Of a DNA stretch of 13,773 nucleotides, positions 4,775 through 12,396 are shown in pieces. Every line of letters begins with the position of its first letter. The stretch's first letter is position 1. Origin of the DNA: JBASRP01 sp044866075 (GTDB lineage: Bacteria > Actinomycetota > AC-67); contig JBIOTQ010000004.1 in NCBI GenBank assembly GCA_044866075.1, positions 1-13,773 on the forward strand. The letters run 5' to 3'. The translations under genes and the position numbers were made by a program. The notes under the pieces were generated by a model. The model worked only from the letters and a program-made list of their open reading frames with translations, was not told the origin of the DNA and searched no databases.

Positions 4775-7522
4775 CTAGATCGTGACCCGGCGGCGCGGGC
4801 GCAGCCATGCGACGGCCGCGGACGCAATCAGCGCGATCGCGAGGCCCTGAGCGGATCCGACCCCGGTGGCCGGCAGGTGGCTCGCGCCGGCGAGGACGCG
4901 CGAGCGCGATTGCGACGCCGGGGTCGTCACCCCCGCGATCCCGGTCGAGGCCGCGCCGACGACGTCGACGTCGAGATGGAAGCGACTCATCTTCCCGGGG
5001 TTCGCCGGGCTCGTGTCGGAGACCGCGAGCCACACCGTGGTCGGGAGAGATACCTCGATCCAGTCCGTGGTGTCGCCTCCGACCTCGGAGGCGCCCGGCG
5101 CCGGCCCGAGGATGCTCATCTTCGCGGGCTCCTCTTTCGTCGTGGGTGCGTACAACAGCCCTGCGGGAACCGCGTGATCGGTGTAGCCCGACACCGTCGA
5201 ATCGATCTCCATCCCCTTGGCGTCGAAGACGAACACGTCCATCTGATCCTTGCCGGCGACGTCGTACACGGAGAGGTCCACGCGCTTCGTGCCCTTCGGC
5301 AGGTAGAGCGGGATCATCGTCCAGTCGGTGTGGATGTCACCGGTCGGGTCCTCGAAGCCGACGATCGAGTAGTCGGTGTCCTCGGAGGCCCAGATCGGAC
5401 CTTCGAAAGACGACGCGCCCTTCAGGTTGGGGTCGAGCATGCGCACGAAGAACTGGATCGGGATGCGGATCTGCTGGCGCACCTTGCCGAGCTGCACGGT
5501 CCCGAGCATGGTCGCCTCGTAGGCACCGGGCTTCGCGTTCGACGGAACCCGCAGACGGAACGTCGCCGGAACGTCGCGTCCACGCAGGGCCGTCACGGAC
5601 TTGGGGAGCGAGAACCAAGACGCGGGGGCTGCGTTCACGCCGGCCGGCTCGGGGTCGGTAGCCATCCTGAAGGTGATCGGAGCCTTCGGCTGCATCTTCG
5701 GCGCGCCGTGGAAGAGGAAGGTCGTCGAGGCCGCGCCGCCCGGGGCGAGGTCGTTCATCGCCCACGACGGCTGCAGCTCGTGGATGTCGTTCAGCGCACC
5801 GCGCTGCGGCGTGTACGCGATGACACCCTTCGTCAGCGCGAGGAGCGCGGCAGGCGCGTTCACGCGCCCGGCCCCCGTACCGGTGACACCCACCGAACCG
5901 GGATTGCGCGTCGGGTACTGCTCCTCCGGCGTCCCGACGCCGTTCTTGATGAGAGTCCCGAAGATCAGGCCGATGACCGACCCTTCGTACGCCTTGGTCC
6001 CGGCGGTGTTCGTGAGAGCAGCCTTCAGTCGGTAGTACTCGGGCACCGCGCCGATCGCCTTGCGGTAGCCGGACGCGACGAGCGCGGCGACGCCCGCGGC
6101 CGACGGCGCCGACATCGAGGTTCCGGACAGCACGGCGTACGTGGGGTCGGACGAGAAGTTGTGGCGGTGCGCGATGTCGCCGGCGCCCACCTCGCCGCCC
6201 ATGATCGCTTGCGGGGCGACGATGTACACGCCGGGCGCGACGACGTCGGGCTTGACCAGACGGTCGCCGCTCGGGCCGCGTGAGCTAAAGCCGGCGATTC
6301 CGGTCGCGCCGTTCTTCGGCGCCTTCGGGGCGACGTCGCCGAACTCGCCGTGCAGCGTCTGGGAGGTCGGGTGATCGAGGTCGAAGTCCGCCACGGCGGC
6401 GCCGACCGCGAGCGACTGGCTCGCGACGGCGGGCGAGCCGACGGTTCCAAGGGCCGGCCCCGAGTTTCCGGCCGAGATCACGAACAGCGCGTTGTACTTC
6501 TGCGCCAAGGCGTTCACGAGCTGCGCCTCGGCGTCCTGGTTCGTGACGAGCTCCGCCCCGAAGATGGGAGCGCCGTACAGCCGGCCCGCGCCGAGGCTCA
6601 TGTTGATCACGTCGGCGCCGGCGCCGCCCTCGGACTTCTCCATGGCGAGGTAGCGCATCCCCGCCATCACGTTCGAATTCAGGCACACGCCGCCGGCGTT
6701 GCAGACCTTCGCGACGCTGAGCAGCGAGCCGGGCGCCATCCCCGGATAGAGACCGTTCTGGCCGTTACGGCCTTCGGCGGTGCCGGTGGCGATGCCGGAC
6801 ACGTGCGTGCCGTGACCGTTGTCGTCGTAGCCGGGCATCGGTGCGCACAGGTCCGGGACGTCGAGGCCCACAATCTCGACGATGCTCCGCAAGCCCGTCT
6901 GGCAGTCGACGAAGGTGCTCTTCTTGGGACCACCCCCGGCCCACTTTCCGAAGTCGAGGTCGTCGAGGTCGGGGTGCGTCGAGTCGAGACCCGAGTCGGC
7001 GACGCCGATCGTCACTCCCGACCCGTCCACGCCGGCTGCCCACAGGTCGTCGGCGCCGACGTCGATCGTGCCGCGCTTCGTCTGATCGGCCCACGGCTTC
7101 GCTGCGGCGGCCGACAGGTACTGGACGCTCGCGGCGTGCAGGTGCTCGAGGCGGTCTACCTGCAGCCGTTCCACGCGGTCGAGGCCGGTGACGCGAGCGA
7201 TCGACGCGAGCGGCGAGACGAGAGCCACGGTCGAGATCTCGGGGAAGGCCACGCGCACGCGCGCGCCGGCCCTCGCCAGGTCGCGGAGGAGCGAGGGGTC
7301 GAGCGACCCCGACACGGTCGCCAGGTAGTAGATGTCGCCGCGCCGGAAGCCGCGATCCGCCCTGGAGATCTGGTCTGCGCTCTCGTAGCCGCGGTTGGCG
7401 ACCAGCGCGCGCATCGCCGGGGACAGTTTCGAAAGATTGACTGCCGAGGCCGGCGACGCCGTCCTAATGGACAAAGGCACAAGCACAGTGAGCGCGACCA
7501 AAAGCGCGGCGCGACGACGCAT
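4775..7522 (-). CDS. Secreted, wall-anchored subtilisin-like serine protease (S8 family, LPATG)
   Basis: A 915-residue exported protease. Residues 1-27 are a signal peptide (MRRR, hydrophobic core, cleavage after ASA). Residues about 60-130 resemble an inhibitor-like propeptide. The S8 catalytic domain spans about 165-510 with D176 (VADSGLD), H237 (NGHGTH), oxyanion N353 (SAGNSGP) and S469 (SGTSMSAP); four cysteines (207, 226, 274, 280) could form disulfides. A beta-rich region at about 570-695 looks like an Fn3-type domain, and a second one at about 705-855 resembles C-terminal prepeptidase-like modules. The C-terminus is a full sorting signal: L883-P-A-T-G887, a hydrophobic segment and RPRRRVTI. 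It should therefore be displayed on the wall. ATG 7522 is preceded by an excellent AGGGAGGA with a five-base spacer. The gene seems to be its own transcription unit, ending at the hairpin 4723-4758. Confidence 0.95.
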   Translation of the reverse strand: MRRRAALLVALTVLVPLSIRTASPASAVNLSKLSPAMRALVANRGYESADQISRADRGFRRGDIYYLATVSGSLDPSLLRDLARAGARVRVAFPEISTVALVSPLASIARVTGLDRVERLQVDRLEHLHAASVQYLSAAAAKPWADQTKRGTIDVGADDLWAAGVDGSGVTIGVADSGLDSTHPDLDDLDFGKWAGGGPKKSTFVDCQTGLRSIVEIVGLDVPDLCAPMPGYDDNGHGTHVSGIATGTAEGRNGQNGLYPGMAPGSLLSVAKVCNAGGVCLNSNVMAGMRYLAMEKSEGGAGADVINMSLGAGRLYGAPIFGAELVTNQDAEAQLVNALAQKYNALFVISAGNSGPALGTVGSPAVASQSLAVGAAVADFDLDHPTSQTLHGEFGDVAPKAPKNGATGIAGFSSRGPSGDRLVKPDVVAPGVYIVAPQAIMGGEVGAGDIAHRHNFSSDPTYAVLSGTSMSAPSAAGVAALVASGYRKAIGAVPEYYRLKAALTNTAGTKAYEGSVIGLIFGTLIKNGVGTPEEQYPTRNPGSVGVTGTGAGRVNAPAALLALTKGVIAYTPQRGALNDIHELQPSWAMNDLAPGGAASTTFLFHGAPKMQPKAPITFRMATDPEPAGVNAAPASWFSLPKSVTALRGRDVPATFRLRVPSNAKPGAYEATMLGTVQLGKVRQQIRIPIQFFVRMLDPNLKGASSFEGPIWASEDTDYSIVGFEDPTGDIHTDWTMIPLYLPKGTKRVDLSVYDVAGKDQMDVFVFDAKGMEIDSTVSGYTDHAVPAGLLYAPTTKEEPAKMSILGPAPGASEVGGDTTDWIEVSLPTTVWLAVSDTSPANPGKMSRFHLDVDVVGAASTGIAGVTTPASQSRSRVLAGASHLPATGVGSAQGLAIALIASAAVAWLRPRRRVTI

Positions 7523-7527
7523 GCAGA

Positions 7528-7552
7528 TCCTCCCTGGTCTCCTATGAGGAGA
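7528..7552 (-). promoter_or_regulatory. Ribosome binding site and adjacent inverted repeat of the protease gene
   Basis: AGGGAGGA (7535-7528) lies five bases before ATG 7522 and is the strongest ribosome binding site in the window. Directly upstream, 7538-7552 is a perfect six-base inverted repeat with a three-base loop (TCTCCT-CAT-AGGAGA on the minus strand). Its left arm resembles an anti-Shine-Dalgarno sequence, so it could pair with AGGGAGGA instead of its partner, or it could be a small operator. Confidence 0.5.
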
Positions 7553-7651
7553 ACGAAACGAGAAGGAGCGCAGGCGCGACGTCTTCGGGGGAGCTTCGTG
7601 GACGAGCCGAACGTCGCGGAAAGGTCGGACGAACGGTGCGAAGGGGGCGCG

Positions 7652-7750
7652 CTACTTCTGCTGCCGGCGCTGCCAGCGCGTCTTCTTGAGCAGCTTCTTG
7701 TGCTTGTGCTTGCGCATCTTCTTGCGGCGCTTCTTGATGATCGAACCCAT
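7652..7750 (-). CDS. Ribosomal protein bS22-like peptide (AURKAIP1/COX24 domain)
   Basis: A 32-residue, extremely basic peptide that starts MGSIIKKRRKKMRKHKHKK and ends KKTRWQRRQQK. It matches from memory the actinobacterial family annotated AURKAIP1/COX24-domain protein, whose mycobacterial member (Rv0500B and its M. smegmatis homologue) was found as ribosomal protein bS22 near the decoding region of the small subunit. ATG 7750 has AAGGGA five bases upstream. Neighbours support the identification: the HTH gene lies upstream and the epimerase and acyltransferase downstream, as in mycobacteria, here with extra genes inserted. It starts 56 bases after the Clp1-like gene and may share its transcript. 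A longer in-frame ORF to 8170 is a shadow of the Clp1-like gene. Confidence 0.9.
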   Translation of the reverse strand: MGSIIKKRRKKMRKHKHKKLLKKTRWQRRQQK

Positions 7751-7806
7751 ACCCGTCCCTTGTGAGATCGCGCGGAATCCTACCGGCAAACGCGCGCCGC
7801 CTCTAA

Positions 7807-8691
7807 TTAGTCGGAAACGAATATCTCCCGCAGGTCGACCCGCGATGTGTCGAAGTCCGACGTCACGCGCATCGAGCCCAGGCGCAGGGCCTTCGCCCCC
7901 TCGGCCACAGTGGAGATCATGCGCAGGGCGCCCTCGCGGAACTCGAGGATGCCGAGGCCCATGCAGGTGCCCTTGCCGTCCTCCATCCCCACGATCAGGC
8001 CGTCGAGCATCGTCATGTCCACGTCGGGCGGGATCTGGGGGATGAACACGCTCGGCTTGACCTTCCAGCGGTGAACCGGGGCTTCGAAGGCGGCCTTCAG
8101 CTTCTCGCGGCGGTTCGAGATCCGCTCGTCGACCGTCGTGATCCGGACGCTGTCGGGGATCGGAAGGCACTCGACCTCGACCGGCATCGTCCGGCGGATC
8201 GCACCGAGGATCGGCTCGAGCTCCTCGCCGCGCTGGAACCCGACGACCCAGTCGGGCCGCAAGTTCTCGAGCTTGTGGAATTTGAGGATCTGGCCCAGCG
8301 TCCCGCCGATCAGACCGGTGGTGTCCACGAGGATCACATCGGCACCGGAGCGCCTGGCGTCCTCGGCGAGCTTCCCCGCGCCTACCACGAGGGGCAGGAG
8401 GTGCCCCTGGGGGCTCGTGTCGCCGACGAAGTAGATCGCGTCCGGGCGCGCCAGCGCCTCGGCGGTCAGATCGGCGTCGCTGTTGACGTACTTCAGCCCG
8501 ATCGTCGTCGGGGGGCCGACGGTCGTCTGGCCGACGTCGGTGTCCAGGTAGGCGACGGTCCGCCCCACCCGAACGGCGACCGCGGCGACCATCTTGCAGA
8601 AGGTCGTCTTCCCGGAGTCCATGCCGCCGAGCGCGACGGCGAGTCCTCCCTTTTCGACGACGTGCGCGATGAGGGACTCGTAGGCATCCAT
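7807..8691 (-). CDS. Clp1-like P-loop NTPase (Clp1/Grc3 polynucleotide kinase family)
   Basis: A 294-residue cytoplasmic P-loop protein. The Walker A loop is G22-GMDS-G-K28-T29. The next strand carries L49-D50-T-D52-V-G54-Q55, the DxDxGQ signature of Clp1/Grc3/NOL9 RNA 5'-kinases, followed by T56-T-V-G-P-P. G90-D-T-S-P-Q-G and Walker B V-I-L-V-D123-T-T-G also fit. The C-terminal part (about 205-294) is a small beta-rich domain ending in a stretch with many acidic residues. In eukaryotes and archaea this family phosphorylates 5'-hydroxyl ends of RNA; bacterial members, often labelled Clp1/GlmU family, are largely uncharacterised. ATG 8691 follows GAGGCG at a spacing of seven to nine bases. It lies between the HTH regulator and the bS22-like gene, so an RNA or ribosome-related role is an attractive inference, unproven. 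Confidence 0.82.
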   Translation of the reverse strand: MDAYESLIAHVVEKGGLAVALGGMDSGKTTFCKMVAAVAVRVGRTVAYLDTDVGQTTVGPPTTIGLKYVNSDADLTAEALARPDAIYFVGDTSPQGHLLPLVVGAGKLAEDARRSGADVILVDTTGLIGGTLGQILKFHKLENLRPDWVVGFQRGEELEPILGAIRRTMPVEVECLPIPDSVRITTVDERISNRREKLKAAFEAPVHRWKVKPSVFIPQIPPDVDMTMLDGLIVGMEDGKGTCMGLGILEFREGALRMISTVAEGAKALRLGSMRVTSDFDTSRVDLREIFVSD

Positions 8692-8781
8692 TCCACTCGC
8701 CTCACGATCATGAAAGCTCCCTGATGGAGGCAGCGCGAGGCTGGCGGGCGAGTGACCGCGCGTGTCGGGACGTCGTGGGCT

Positions 8782-8982
8782 CTAGACGGCTCTCACGTAG
8801 CTCGAATCGAGGTACTTCTCGACGTCGTCTTCCCGGACACGGAATGCTCGGCCTATCCGGACGGCGGGGATCTTTCCAGCCCGGATCAGGCGATACACGG
8901 TCATCTTCGAAACCCGCATACGCTCAGCGACCTCCAAGGCGGTAAGGAACCGGGGGCCGCTGGGCGAGGGAGACCTCGCCAC
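8782..8982 (-). CDS. Excisionase/BldC-like helix-turn-helix DNA-binding protein
   Basis: A 66-residue protein, nearly all of it one winged HTH domain of the MerR/excisionase type: L13-T-A-L-E-V-A-E-R-M-R-V-S-K-M-T-V-Y-R-L forms the HTH and the segment I38-PAVRIGRAFRV is the wing. From memory it is close to mycobacterial Rv0500A, which also precedes the bS22 gene. Such proteins act as small transcription regulators; the targets are unknown here. GTG 8982 is the start: AAGGAG lies four bases upstream and no ATG is available. The 90 bases between its stop and the Clp1-like gene show no terminator, so the two may be cotranscribed. It could regulate its own neighbourhood, but no operator can be pointed out. 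Confidence 0.9.
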   Translation of the reverse strand: MARSPSPSGPRFLTALEVAERMRVSKMTVYRLIRAGKIPAVRIGRAFRVREDDVEKYLDSSYVRAV

Positions 8983-9009
8983 CGTTCTCCTTCCGCTTAC
9001 AGTTCAGGC

Positions 9010-9015
9010 ATCGTA
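9010..9015 (-). promoter_or_regulatory. Candidate -10 box upstream of the HTH gene
   Basis: TACGAT fits the TANNNT pattern and would give a transcript start near 9003 with a leader of about 20 bases containing AAGGAG. A CTGACA upstream is only 12 bases away, too close to be its -35, so the assignment is tentative. Confidence 0.35.
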
Positions 9016-9101
9016 GCATCCGCCTCCTGTCAGCCGAAAGGGAATCGAGACGTTTCGCGGGTTCTACCGCGGCTTCCGATTCGCCCGAACCGCGGGAGGC
9101 C

Positions 9102-9884
9102 TTAGCCCCTGATGGCTCGGATGAGCACGCCGGCGAGGGGACGGTAGAGCGAGGGGGGCACGTTGTCGTCGAGGGGGACGACGACGTCGATCTTGCCACG
9201 GGCCTTGGCGACGGCGATCGCGGGGTCGTTCACGTCGTTGAAGGCAACCGTCTCGAGGCCGCTCTCGATGGCCGCCCCCGCGTAGCCGTGGTCGGCGACG
9301 ACCAGGTCGGGCGGCTCGCCGGCCTCGAGGAGCGCCAGCATCGGCCACGCCTCATGCGTGTGGAGGAGCCGGGCGCCGTCGGCGAGGACGCCGACATGAT
9401 CCAGATACAGGATCCGCAGGCCGCCGCCGTGCCGGTCGCGGCCGAGCCTCTCTCCCTCTCGGGGGGTCAGGATCTTGCAGCCGGACCCGGAAAGGGCCCG
9501 CGCCACCCCCTGATACATCGCCAGCGGGCCCGTCGGGTGGCCCGTGCACAGCAGCACGCGTTCGCCGCGCCGAGCGGCGTGAGCGAGCCGCTCGGCCATG
9601 GCCTCGAGCTCGTCCATCGTGCGCTCGGGATCTATGTAGCCGGGCCCGGCCGTGTCACGGGGGTCTGGGGAGCAGCCGCAGAGGGCCGACACGGCGTCCA
9701 TGACCACCTGGACGTCCAGTCCCTCGAAGGAGAAACCCAGGCTCTTGTCCTCGTCGCCCCGGGCGAGGAGCTGCGCGTTCCGCACGGCGTTTTGACGCGT
9801 GGTTCTGGTCGGCCCGGCGATCAGCGTCTCCAGGAGGTACGACCGCAGGTAGGCGCGCTCTTCCGAGGTCAGGACGCCGGGCAT
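9102..9884 (-). CDS. Actinobacterial 'phosphatase'-labelled protein, function unproven
   Basis: A 260-residue cytoplasmic protein without signal peptide or membrane segment. It resembles, from memory, a conserved actinobacterial family annotated simply as phosphatase in Streptomyces. Shared landmarks are an N-terminal helix with a TRxxxRQNAVRN pattern, D79-P-E-R-T in the IDPERT segment region, C-T-G-H-P-T-G-P-L, a segment LYLDHVGVL, L-H-T-H-E-A-W-P-M, L-V-V-A-D-H-G-Y-A-G and a C-terminal V-V-P-L-D-D-N. The HTH and DHG motifs look like metal or phosphate sites, but I cannot name the mechanism or substrate. ATG 9884 lacks a ribosome binding site and is preceded at the right distance by a TAGACT box, so a leaderless start is likely. 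It lies just upstream of the HTH gene, with a separate promoter between them, and only 28 bases after the GH5 gene. Confidence 0.75.
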   Translation of the reverse strand: MPGVLTSEERAYLRSYLLETLIAGPTRTTRQNAVRNAQLLARGDEDKSLGFSFEGLDVQVVMDAVSALCGCSPDPRDTAGPGYIDPERTMDELEAMAERLAHAARRGERVLLCTGHPTGPLAMYQGVARALSGSGCKILTPREGERLGRDRHGGGLRILYLDHVGVLADGARLLHTHEAWPMLALLEAGEPPDLVVADHGYAGAAIESGLETVAFNDVNDPAIAVAKARGKIDVVVPLDDNVPPSLYRPLAGVLIRAIRG

Positions 9885-9890
9885 GCGGCC

Positions 9891-9896
9891 AGTCTA
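9891..9896 (-). promoter_or_regulatory. Probable -10 box for leaderless transcription of the phosphatase-like gene
   Basis: TAGACT on the minus strand is separated by six bases from ATG 9884, and no ribosome binding site precedes that ATG. The box lies in a 28-base gap after the GH5 stop, overlapping a small ccggc/gccgg stem. No -35 element is evident. Confidence 0.45.
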
Positions 9897-9912
9897 CCGG
9901 CCGTGTCGCCGG

Positions 9913-12108
9913 CTAGATCTGGTTGTTCAAGAGCGCAGCCTTGACGACGGCACCGGAGATCGTCGGGCTGAAGTCGCCCGAATCGAAGGCTTTCGTCAGA
10001 CCCCACGCCTCACCCGGCCAGCCCACCCAGTGGAACGCGGACCAAGAGACGTGGTGCGACTCGTTGAAGTCGATCGTCGACTGCATGAAGCATCGATCGA
10101 CGGGATCGTTGTTGGACGGCCAGCCGAACTCGTTCTCCATGATGGGCACCCCATTCGCGTTGGAGAAATCAACCCAGCGTTGAAGGACGGGAGCGACGTT
10201 CTGCCACGCAGGCGTCGGCGACAGATCGCATGGATCATCAGGCTGAGGCGGCGTGATCCCGCCGCAGTTCGGCGTCCCATCCTCGTTCACGCCGGGACAC
10301 GTGTAGTAATGGAACGTGTAGACGATGTTCGTGGCCGGGCGATCGCTCCCGTGCGTCGCGCTCGCCGCCGAGCTAATCAGGTTGGAGGGCGGGGTATTGG
10401 CCCAGCTCGGGCCCTCGACGAAAACTAGGTTCGTGGCGCCCGTCGCCCGGATCGCGTTGTACATCTCCTGCATCCCAGCCGCGACCCATGCGAAGGAGTC
10501 ACCGGTGATCGCCCCGCCGTTGAGCCACTGGTCGTTGGTGATGTCGTACGGCTCGTTGTAGAGGTCGAAGCCTACGAGCGGGTTGTCTTTGAACGTAAGG
10601 GCGACGTCGGCCCAGAAGTGGGCGGAGTCGTTGGCCGCGTTCACGGCGTCGCGCGCAGCCATCCTCCGATGGTTGTAGTCGTCGGCACGTGGTGTGTTAC
10701 GAGCGTCCTGGGGATCGCAGAGGATGCGAGGATTGGCGGCCAGCGTGAGGATCACGAACATGCCGCGCTGCGTGGCTCCACGGACGTAGGCCTGGAAGAA
10801 CTTCTTGTAGTCCGGATCGTATTTCCCTTGTTGCTGCCTGACGGGACAGGCCTGCGTCCACTCGTCGAGCTCGATGAACGCACGCATGACGTTGACCCTC
10901 CAATCGTCGCGGGCGTTGTCATAGACGCGCGGAAGGAAGTACCTGTGGACGAGGTAAGGATCTCGCTCCGGTGAGAGTTGGATTCCTCTGAGGATGACCT
11001 CGTTCCCGAGCGTGTCGAGGATCCGCGTGTCGCCCGGTGCCGTGTGGAGAAGGCCGAACGTTTCGCGCAGGGGCGCCTGACCGGACACGTTCGCAAGCGT
11101 CGCTCGGGCGGTGATGGTCTCGAGTCCCGGCGTCGTCGAGGAGGTCACGGACGCGGTGTAGGTGCCGTTGCCGTTGTTGGCGACGGCCCCGAACGTGACA
11201 TCACCGTTGGTCGTGAAGGCGATGGTTTCGTTTGGCACCCGCCCTCCGTTCACGTCCGTAACCGTCGCTGTCACGGTCGGCATAGCCGGTTCGGCGATGT
11301 ACGGCTCGGGTTCCCATCCGTTGGGATCGTTCAAGTGCAGGGCGACAGGAGCGGGCTGCGGGCGGCCGGTCGCCGGGATCGAAGGACGGCTAGAGGTGAC
11401 GTCGACGCGACGGGCGGGGCCGAAGGCGGTTAGCTGGGCCGAGCCGGTCACCTGGACCGATCCCCGAGCGGCCGTCGCCGTGATCGTCTCGAGCGAGGGC
11501 GTCGTCGAGGAGGTGACCGGGGCAGCGTACGTCCCGTTTCCGTTGTTGGTGACGGGACCGACCGTCGAGGGGCCGTTGGTCGTGACCGTCACCGTCGCGG
11601 TTGGGATCGGATCGGGTGGATCATTGGAGTCCGTGACGGTCACGGTTGCCGTCGAGGTGGACGAACCGTCCGCAGGGATTAGAGCCGGAGACAATGTGAT
11701 CATGGCGCGGCTGGGCGAGCCGTACTCGACCACAGTCGAGGTGTCCGACGCCGTGACCGCGTTCGCGGTCACCGTCTTGGCGCCCCAGCCGGGCCCGGCC
11801 GTCACGACTGTGGTCGCGATGCCGTTCGCGTTCGTGACGGTGGCGGCGGGGGCAACCGACGCTCCGCCGTTGATCGTCCAGCTGACCGGGACATTCTTGA
11901 CCGGCTGGCCGCTCGAGTTCTTAACCAGAGCGGTCAACGTCGCCTGCGAAACGCCGTCTGCGGGCAGGTAGACGGGATCCGGTGAAATGACCACCGACGA
12001 CGGCCCGACGGCGAAACCTGCGACCGGAAAAACGACGGACAAGGCGGCTATCGCAGAGACGATCGCCAGGATGCGGACGGGTGTGATCAGGCCCCCACGA
12101 GACGTCAC
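9913..12108 (-). CDS. Secreted GH5 glycoside hydrolase (cellulase-like) with three Ig-like domains
   Basis: A 731-residue exported protein (numbered from GTG 12108). A signal peptide covers residues 1 to about 33 (cleavage after GFA). Three Ig-like domains of the invasin/intimin (Big_1) type follow at about 35-128, 135-230 and 235-350; the last two share a near-identical segment, NNGNGTY...VTSSTTP.LETITA. The catalytic GH5 domain fills about 355-731: L-R375-G-I at its start, D-L-Y-N518-E519-P with acid/base E519, F-H600-Y-Y, and nucleophile E660 in M-E-N-E-F-G, then S-W-S-A-F-H-W. GH5 enzymes cut beta-1,4-glucans, mannans or related glycosides by a retaining mechanism; the specificity is not visible. 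There is no LPXTG or other anchor. GTG 12108 was preferred over GTG 12117 because GGGGGAG lies eight bases before it, while the latter begins inside that site. A TAATAA at 12143-12138 might be part of the promoter. Confidence 0.93.
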   Translation of the reverse strand: MTSRGGLITPVRILAIVSAIAALSVVFPVAGFAVGPSSVVISPDPVYLPADGVSQATLTALVKNSSGQPVKNVPVSWTINGGASVAPAATVTNANGIATTVVTAGPGWGAKTVTANAVTASDTSTVVEYGSPSRAMITLSPALIPADGSSTSTATVTVTDSNDPPDPIPTATVTVTTNGPSTVGPVTNNGNGTYAAPVTSSTTPSLETITATAARGSVQVTGSAQLTAFGPARRVDVTSSRPSIPATGRPQPAPVALHLNDPNGWEPEPYIAEPAMPTVTATVTDVNGGRVPNETIAFTTNGDVTFGAVANNGNGTYTASVTSSTTPGLETITARATLANVSGQAPLRETFGLLHTAPGDTRILDTLGNEVILRGIQLSPERDPYLVHRYFLPRVYDNARDDWRVNVMRAFIELDEWTQACPVRQQQGKYDPDYKKFFQAYVRGATQRGMFVILTLAANPRILCDPQDARNTPRADDYNHRRMAARDAVNAANDSAHFWADVALTFKDNPLVGFDLYNEPYDITNDQWLNGGAITGDSFAWVAAGMQEMYNAIRATGATNLVFVEGPSWANTPPSNLISSAASATHGSDRPATNIVYTFHYYTCPGVNEDGTPNCGGITPPQPDDPCDLSPTPAWQNVAPVLQRWVDFSNANGVPIMENEFGWPSNNDPVDRCFMQSTIDFNESHHVSWSAFHWVGWPGEAWGLTKAFDSGDFSPTISGAVVKAALLNNQI

Positions 12109-12123
12109 GGTCGGCACTCCCCC
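12109..12123 (-). promoter_or_regulatory. Ribosome binding site that decides the GH5 start
   Basis: GGGGGAG (12123-12117) followed by eight bases leads to GTG 12108. The alternative in-frame GTG at 12117 overlaps the last base of this site and would have no spacer. Confidence 0.6.
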
Positions 12124-12180
12124 ACTGGGCTCTAGCGTTATTACGCGCGAGCCGCGGGATTGTTTCGAGAAAAGTCGGAC

Positions 12181-12396
12181 CTATTCCTGTTCGCGAGCGA
12201 TCTGGATGATCATGAGCCCGGCGCGGACCACACGGACGCGGTCGCCGGCGGCCAGGCCGCCGGGAACCGACTCGGGGCCGAGCCGGGCCTCCTCGACGGT
12301 CCCGCCGTCGAAGCGGATCGCGACGTCGTAATAGGTGACACCGTGGAGTTCGAAGCTTCGCACGGCCTCGACCGTCCCGGCCTCGTCGCCGAACAT
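12181..12396 (-). CDS. Small beta-rich protein coupled to AcuC, function unknown
   Basis: A 71-residue cytoplasmic protein with an alternating hydrophobic pattern (VEAVRSFELHGVTYYDVAI, then GDRVRVVRAGLMIIQIA), suggesting a small beta-barrel of the SH3 or PRC type. I do not recognise it. The ATG at 12396 shares its A with the deacetylase stop (TGATG), so translation is almost certainly coupled and the protein is made in step with AcuC. Longer in-frame extension to 12789 is a shadow of acuC. A role as an accessory or regulatory partner of the deacetylase is an inference from position only. No terminator is visible in the 72 bases before the GH5 start. Confidence 0.7.
   Translation of the reverse strand: MFGDEAGTVEAVRSFELHGVTYYDVAIRFDGGTVEEARLGPESVPGGLAAGDRVRVVRAGLMIIQIAREQE

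Noticed and set aside
3973..4827. In-frame N-terminal extension of the DUF62 protein
   Set aside because: It overlaps the whole hydrolase gene, is arginine-rich and low in complexity, and ATG 3972 with GGGGG upstream matches the family's N-terminus.
4760..6283. Long plus-strand open frame opposite the protease
   Set aside because: The translation is a low-complexity Arg/Asp/Gly shadow of the S8 gene, as expected in high-G+C DNA.
9056..9101. Ccgcgg hairpin after the phosphatase-like gene
   Set aside because: The stem is only about six base pairs with a bulge and has no U-tract; it is not enough to call a terminator.
11101..11553. Direct repeats as a possible mobile or CRISPR-like element
   Set aside because: They are in-frame coding repeats of Ig-like domains, not spaced non-coding units.
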